From: Dreissena polymorpha
Lineage: Eukaryota > Mollusca > Bivalvia > Myida > Dreissenidae
Length of the DNA stretch: 64,000 nucleotides
Direction of reading: 5' to 3'
NCBI RefSeq assembly: GCF_020536995.1
Contig: NC_068357.1
Location: 148,787,709 to 148,851,708 of the forward strand
Shown: positions 58,044 to 64,000 of the stretch, piece after piece
Position numbering within the stretch: position 1 is the stretch's first letter
Layout of the letters: each line of letters opens with the position of its first letter
Made by a program: the position numbers and the translations under genes
The notes under the pieces: model-generated
Databases searched by the model: none
Told to the model about the DNA's origin: nothing
Seen by the model: the letters and a program-made list of their open reading frames with translations, nothing else

Positions 58044-59033
58044 GTAAGTTTCATCGTTATACATGCATATTACACATTTTACATTATTTGTGCAATTTTT
58101 GACACCCATTTTTCATGCTGATGAACCAACAGTCAGTGCCAGTAGTCCTACTGTCATTGGTCTGTGTGCTTGTTGAAAGTACATGTAGAAAGGGTTGTTT
58201 AGCTCCAATAAGCCATGTTGCTATTTTTTGGATAAGATTTATGGCAGTGGGCTTTTTTATCTTTGTGCAGCAACCTCGGCCGCCTCATTTTTTGAAAACA
58301 TTAGGCGCACACTGTTCATATTGTGGTAAAAGGAGTCGCGCAATGTTCAAAGTGAGAAAAATTGGTGTTGACTATTCAACATTGTGAAAAATTTGTCGCG
58401 CATTGTTTAAAATTCCTAAAATATCAGTAGCAAACTTTTAAAAATTGTGAAAACAAGTGTCTCGCAATGTTGAAAATTGTGAAATATGAGTCGTGCAATG
58501 TTGAAGATTTAAAAAAATGAGCCTCGCAATCTTGACAATTATGGAAAAATAAGTTGCACACTTTTCAAAATTGTGAACAAATGAGTTGTGAAATTAATTA
58601 ATTGAGCATTGTTCAAATTTGTGAAAATATGAGTCTCAGTAACGACATCAGCAACCATATGTCACTCAGCGTAACAACATCAGTATTACTCGCTAACTGT
58701 TGAGAAATGTGAAAAAATAAGTTGCACGCTTTTTAAAACATTGACCATTTTCATCGCGAATTCCTTTAATTTGTGCAAAAACAGCTATCACTATTAATAA
58801 TTTAGGAAAAAAAACAAGTCTATTATAAAAAGGGTTTTCAGTTTAAAGAAATTCGTATTTATTTTTTATTTAAAGTTGTTTACAGCCATTTCATATGACT
58901 ATCATATTTTTTTATAATGATATTGTGTGCCTGTCTAATTTGTAATTTGTTGAAGTTGTGCTATAAAGGTGTTATTTTAATAATCTTTATTTGACATTTT
59001 GTCTCATGTTGGATTATTTGTTATATTTTATTA
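58044..59033. other. intron, with degenerate short repeats
   Basis: 58350-58640 holds degenerate units around GTGAAAAxxxGTCxCGCAATGTT. The 90-codon frame at 58115-58387 lies here without splice support. Confidence 0.5.
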
Positions 59034-62000
59034 TTATATAAAAATGGCATCGCATGAACCAGTAGTCATAGTATAAGCAACATTGAAGCCTAACATGCAT
59101 TCATCTATTATTATTTGGGCAAAAATATTTTTACCGTGTGAAGACCCTACATAAAAATGCTGATTTTTTTCTTACTTGGTACCTGGCGACACACATTTTC
59201 AAGTCTATTTCATTAAATTTGGCATAGATATTTTTAAAAATGGCATCGTATGAACCAGTAGTCATAGTATAAGCAACATTGAAGTCTAATATGCATTCAT
59301 CTATTATTATTTTGGGCACAAATAATTTTACCATGTGAAGACCCTACATAAAAATGCTGATTTTTTTCTTACTTGGTACCTGGCGACACACATTTTCAAG
59401 TCTATTTCATTAAATTAGGCATAGATATTTTTAAAAATGGCATCGTATGAACCAGTAGTCATAGTATAAGCAATATTGAAGCCTAATATGCATTCATCTT
59501 TTATTATTTTTGGCACAAATAATTTTACTGTGTAAAGACTCTACATAAAAATGCTGATTTTTTTCTTACTTGGTACCTGGCGACACACATTTTCAATTCT
59601 ATTTCATTAAATTTGGCATAGATATTAATAAAAATGGCATTGTATGAACATATCGTCATAGTATAAGCAACATTGAAGCCTAATATGCATTCATCTATTA
59701 TTATTTGGGAACAAATAATTTTACCGTGTGAAGACCCTACATAAAAATGCTGATTTTTTTCTTACGTGGTACCTGGCGACACACATTTTCAAGTCTATTT
59801 CATTAAATTTGGCATAGATAATTATAAAAATGGTATCGTATGAACCATTAGTCATAGTATTAGCAACATTGAAGCCTAATATGCATTCATCTATTATTAT
59901 TTGGGCACAAATAATTTTACTGGGTGAAGACCCTACATAAAAAAGCTGATTTTTTTCTTACTTGGTACCTGGCGACACACATTTTCAAGTCTATTGCATT
60001 AAATTTGGCATAGATATTTATAAAATTGGCATCATTTAAACCAGTAGTCATAGTATAAGCAACATTGAAGCCTAATATGCATTCATCTATTATTACTTGG
60101 GCACAAATAATTTTACTGTGTGAAGACCCTACATAAAAATGCTGATTTTTTTCTTACTTGGTACCTGGCGACACACATTTTCAAGTCTATTTCATTAAAT
60201 TTGGCATAGATATTTATAAAATTTGCATCGTATGAACCAGTAGTCATAGTATAAGCAACATTGAAGCCTATTATGCATTCATCTACATGTATTATTATTT
60301 GGGCACAAACAATTTTACCGTGTGAAGATCCTACATAAAAATGCTGATTTTTTTTTCTTATAAATTTGGTACATGGCGACACACATTTTCAAGTCTATTT
60401 CATTAAATTTGGCATAGATATTTATAAAAATGGCATCGTATGAACCAGAAGTCATAGTATAAGCAACATTGAAGCCTAATATGCATTTATCTATTATTAT
60501 TTGGGCACAAATAATTTTACTGTGTGAAGACACTACATAAAAATGCTGATTTTTTTCTTACTTGGTACCTGGCGACACACATTTTCAAGTCTATTTCATT
60601 AAATATGGCATAGATATTTAAAAAATTGGCATCATATGAACCAGTAGTCATAGTATAAGCAACATTGAAGCCTAATATGCATTCATCTATTATTACTTGG
60701 GCACAAATTATTTTACTGTGTGAAGACCCTACATAAAAATGCTGATTTTTTTTTTACTTGGTTCCTGGCGACACACATTTTCAAGTCTTTTTCATTAAAT
60801 TTGGCATAGATATTTTTAAAAATGGCATCGTATGAACCAGTAGTCATAGTATAAGCAACATTGAAGCCTAATATGCATTCATCTATTATTATTTGGGCAC
60901 AAATAATTTTACCGTGTGAAGACACTACATAAAAATGCTGATTTTTTTCTTACTTGGTACCTGGCGACACACATTTTCAAGTCTATTTCATTTAATTTGG
61001 CATACATATTTTTAAAAATGGCATTGTATGAACCACTAGTCATAGTATAAGCTTCATTGAAGCCTAATATGCATTCATCTATTATTATTTTTGGCACAGA
61101 TAATTTTACCGTGTGAAGACTCTACATAACAATGCTGATTTTTTTCTTACTTGGTTCCTTGCGACACATATTTTTAATTCTATTTCATTAAATTTGGCAT
61201 ATATATTAATAAAAATGGCATTGTATGAACATATCGTCATAGTATAAGCAACATTAAAGCCTAATATGCATTCATCTATTATTATTTGGGAACAAATAAT
61301 TTTACCGTGTGAAGACCCTACATAAAAATGCTGATTTTTTTCTTACTTGGTACCTGGCGACACACATATTTAAGTCTATTTCGTTAAATTTGGCATAGAT
61401 ATTTATAAAAATGGTATCGTATGAACCATTAGTCATAGTATAAGCAACATTGAAGCCTAATATGCATTCATCTATTATTATTTGGGCACAAATAATTTTA
61501 CTGTGTGAAGACCCTACATAAAATGCTGATTTTTTTCTTACTTGGTACCTGGCGACACACATTTTCAAGTCTATTTCATTAAATTTGGCATAGATATTTA
61601 TAAAATTGGCATCGTATGAACCAGTAGTCATAGTATAAGCAACATTGAAGCCTAATATGCATTCATCTATTATTATTTGGGCACAAATAATTTTACTGTG
61701 TGAAGACTGACCCTACATAAAAATGCTGATTCTTTTCTTATTTGGTACCTGGCGACACACATTTTCAAGTCTATTTCATTAAATTTGGCATAGATATTTA
61801 TAAAAATGGCATCGTATGAACCAGTAGTCATAGTATAAGCAACATTGAAGCCTAATATGCATTCATCTATTATTATTTGTGCACAAAAAATTTAACCGTG
61901 TGAAGACCCTACATAAAAATGCTGATTTTTTTCTTACTTGGTACCTGGCAACACACATTTTCAAGTCTATTTCATTAAATTTGGCATAGATATTTATAAA

Positions 62001-63613
62001 AATGGCAGCGTATGAACCAGTAGTCATAGTATAAGCAACATTCAAGCCTAATATGCATTCATCTATTATTATTTTGGGCACAAATAATTTCACCATGTGA
62101 AGACCCTATATAAAAATGCTGATTTTTTTCTAACTTGGTACCTGGCGACACACATTTTCAAGTCTATTTCATTAAATTTGACATACATATTTTTAAAAAT
62201 GGCATTGTATGAACATATCGTCATAGTATAAGCAACATTGAAGCCTAATATGCATTCATCTATTATTATTTTTGGCACAAATAATTTTACCATGTGAAAA
62301 CCCTACATAAAAATGCTGATTTTTTTCTTACTTGGTACCTGGCGACACACATTTTCAAGTTTATTTCATTAAATTTAGCATATATATTTATAAAAATGGC
62401 ATTGTATGAACATATCGTCAAAGTATAAGCAACATTGAAGCCTAATATGCATTAATCTATTATTATTTGGGAACAAATAATTTTACCGTGTGAAGACCCT
62501 ACATAAAAATGCTGATTTTTTCTTACTTGGTACCTGGCGACACACATTTTCAAGTCTATTTCATTAAATTTGGCATAGATATTTATAAAAATGGTATCGT
62601 ATGAACCATTAGTCATAGTATAAGCAATATTGAAGCCTAATATGCATTCATCTATTATTATTTGGGCACAAATAATTTTACTGTGTGAAGACCCTACATA
62701 AAAATGCTGATTTTTTTCTTACTTGGTACCTGGGGACACACATTTGTAAGTCTATTTCATTAAATTTGGCATACATATTTATAAAATTGGCATCGTATGA
62801 ACTAGTAGTCATAGTATAAGCAACATTGAAGCCTAATATGCATTCATCTATTATTATTTGGGCACAAATAATTTTACTGTGTGAAGACCCTACATAAAAA
62901 TGCTGATTTTTTTCTTACTTGGTACCTGGCGACACACATTTTCAAGTCTATTTCATTAAATTTGGCATAGATATTTATAAAATTGGCATCGTATGAACCA
63001 GTAGTCATAGTATAAGCAACATTGAAGCCTAATATGCATTCATCTATTATTACTTGGGCACAAATGATTTTACTGTGAGAAGATCCTACATAAATATGCT
63101 GATTTTTTTCTTATTTGGTACCTGGCGACACACATTTTCAAGTCTATTTCATTAAATTTGGCATAGATATTTATAAAAATGGCATCGTATGAACCAGTAG
63201 TCATAGTATAAGCAACATTGAAGCCTAATATGCATTCGTCTATTATTATTTGTGCACAAATAATTTAACCGTGTGAAGACCCTAGATAAAAATGCTGATT
63301 TTTTTCTTACTTGGTACCTGGCGACACACATTTTCAAGTATATTTCATTAAATTTGGCATTGATATTTATAAAAATGGTATCGTATGAACCAGTAGTCAT
63401 AGTATAAGCAACATTGAAGCCTAATATGCATTCATCTATTATTATTTGGGCACAAATAATTTTACTGTGTGAAGACTCTACATAAAAATGCTGATTTTTT
63501 TCTTACTTGGTATCTTGCGACACACATTTTCAAGTCTTTTTCAATAAATTTGGCATATACATGTATGTTAATAAATATGGCTTTGTATGAACCTGTCGTC
63601 ATAGTATAAGCAG
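59034..63613. repeat. 196-197-bp satellite array, about 23 units
   Basis: The landmark GGTACCTGGCGACACACATT recurs 23 times from 59179 to 63512 at 196-197-base steps. Both array edges fall in the same part of the unit, near the phrase GAACCAGTAGTCATAGTATA. On the minus strand each unit is open for about 65 codons (FNVAYTMTTGSYDAIF, KMCVARYQVRKKSAFLCRVF), but the unit length is not a multiple of three and frames break at each boundary, so I call it non-coding satellite DNA. Confidence 0.95.
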
Positions 63614-64000
63614 AGCCCTTGTCAAAAAAATAACCCACTTTCATACCAAAATACACTTAAACAAACATAAAACTGTGTTTTTTCTGAGTTTTTCTCAGCG
63701 GAAGTTGGTTTTTGCTATTAAAAGCGAGTTTTATGTGCGCTAAACTGTGCTTAACTGAGTTTAAAGTTGGTTATTTTAAGAAGATGTGTGTTTAAGCGAG
63801 TTTTTTCTGTAAGGAGTCAGTTTATTGTGTGTCAAAAGTGAGCCTTTTTATTTATGAGTTGGTTTATGTGTGTTTAAGTGTGTCTTTTTGTTTTATAAGC
63901 GGGTCTTTTACAACAGAAGTTGATCCTTTTTAAACAGAAGTGGGTTTAAGCGAGTTTAAATTGTGGTCTTTTTGTAAATAATTTGAGAGCTGAAACCAGG
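63614..64000. repeat. degenerate GAGTTT/GTGTTT-rich tract
   Basis: Motifs such as AAGCGAGTTT, GTGTGTTTAAG and GAAGTTGGTTTT recur irregularly up to the window edge. No gene. Confidence 0.5.

Noticed and set aside
59034-63613. Multi-copy small-protein gene family on the minus strand (about 65 codons per unit)
   Set aside because: The unit length of 196-197 is not a multiple of three, frames shift at each unit, there is no start or splice conservation, and changes look evenly spread.
1-64000. LTR retroelements, Polintons or other virus-derived elements
   Set aside because: I saw no paired LTRs, capsid, envelope, integrase or packaging-type frames. The only autonomous retroelement remains are the LINE at 13395-15310.

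Overview
This window looks like nuclear DNA of a bivalve mollusc, most likely a dreissenid mussel. It is AT-rich, its genes are split into short exons with GT/AG introns, and it is crowded with palindromic short elements of the kind I associate with Dreissena and other bivalves: the hairpin beginning AAGTGTCGTCCCTGATTAGC, TTAA-flanked MITEs, and the GGTCACTAGGTCAAGGTCAC repeat. The species call is inference from repeat texture. Almost all long open frames here are chance or repeat-derived. The real coding signal is in short exons that I found by splice sites, phase and domain motifs.

Layout. 0-4.6 kb is a nest of related TTAA-flanked MITEs with two tRNA-derived SINEs. 5.3-6.7 kb holds three GC-rich open islands, possibly exons of an unrecognised gene. 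A complete tRNA-Ser(GCT) lies on the minus strand at 7074-7155, beside a TIR element built of many short palindromes (7196-7657).

10.5-16.4 kb carries exons of a secreted protein on the plus strand: a signal-peptide exon, a Ly6/uPAR (three-finger, LU) domain split over several exons, and a Ser/Thr linker. Beyond a 5'-truncated Tx1/L1-like LINE lie two pieces of a fibrinogen-related domain (FReD). The second piece abuts a MITE directly, so the FReD part looks eroded. An isolated exon at 20.8 kb and an EGF-like exon at 25.4 kb (with an in-frame stop near its acceptor) follow. Between them are a palindrome made of telomere-like repeats (22.6 kb) and a 0.7-kb CCGGG-rich element with terminal inverted repeats (23.5-24.2 kb).

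30.0-36.9 kb is the most interesting locus. It has a signal-peptide exon, four tandemly duplicated Ig-like exons (about 1.12 kb per unit, all phase 1-1, six conserved cysteines, variation seen in the loops), and an exon encoding a transmembrane helix with a basic stop-transfer. Copies of one MITE family sit in the introns between the Ig exons and on both sides. Because every Ig exon is symmetric, any subset can be spliced in frame. This predicts a surface receptor, plausibly immune, with a variable number of Ig domains. One intron unit has gained a short telomeric insert.

37-52 kb is mostly plain AT-rich DNA with two promoter-like islands: 46.9 kb, and 48.3 kb, which has a CRE, a YY1 site and a short first coding exon. 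52-56 kb is a composite of bivalve-type repeats and three tandem arrays (145, 184 and 51 bp). A convincing 88-codon exon of unknown function begins at 57779. 59.0-63.6 kb is a satellite of about 23 units of about 196.5 bp with signs of higher-order structure.
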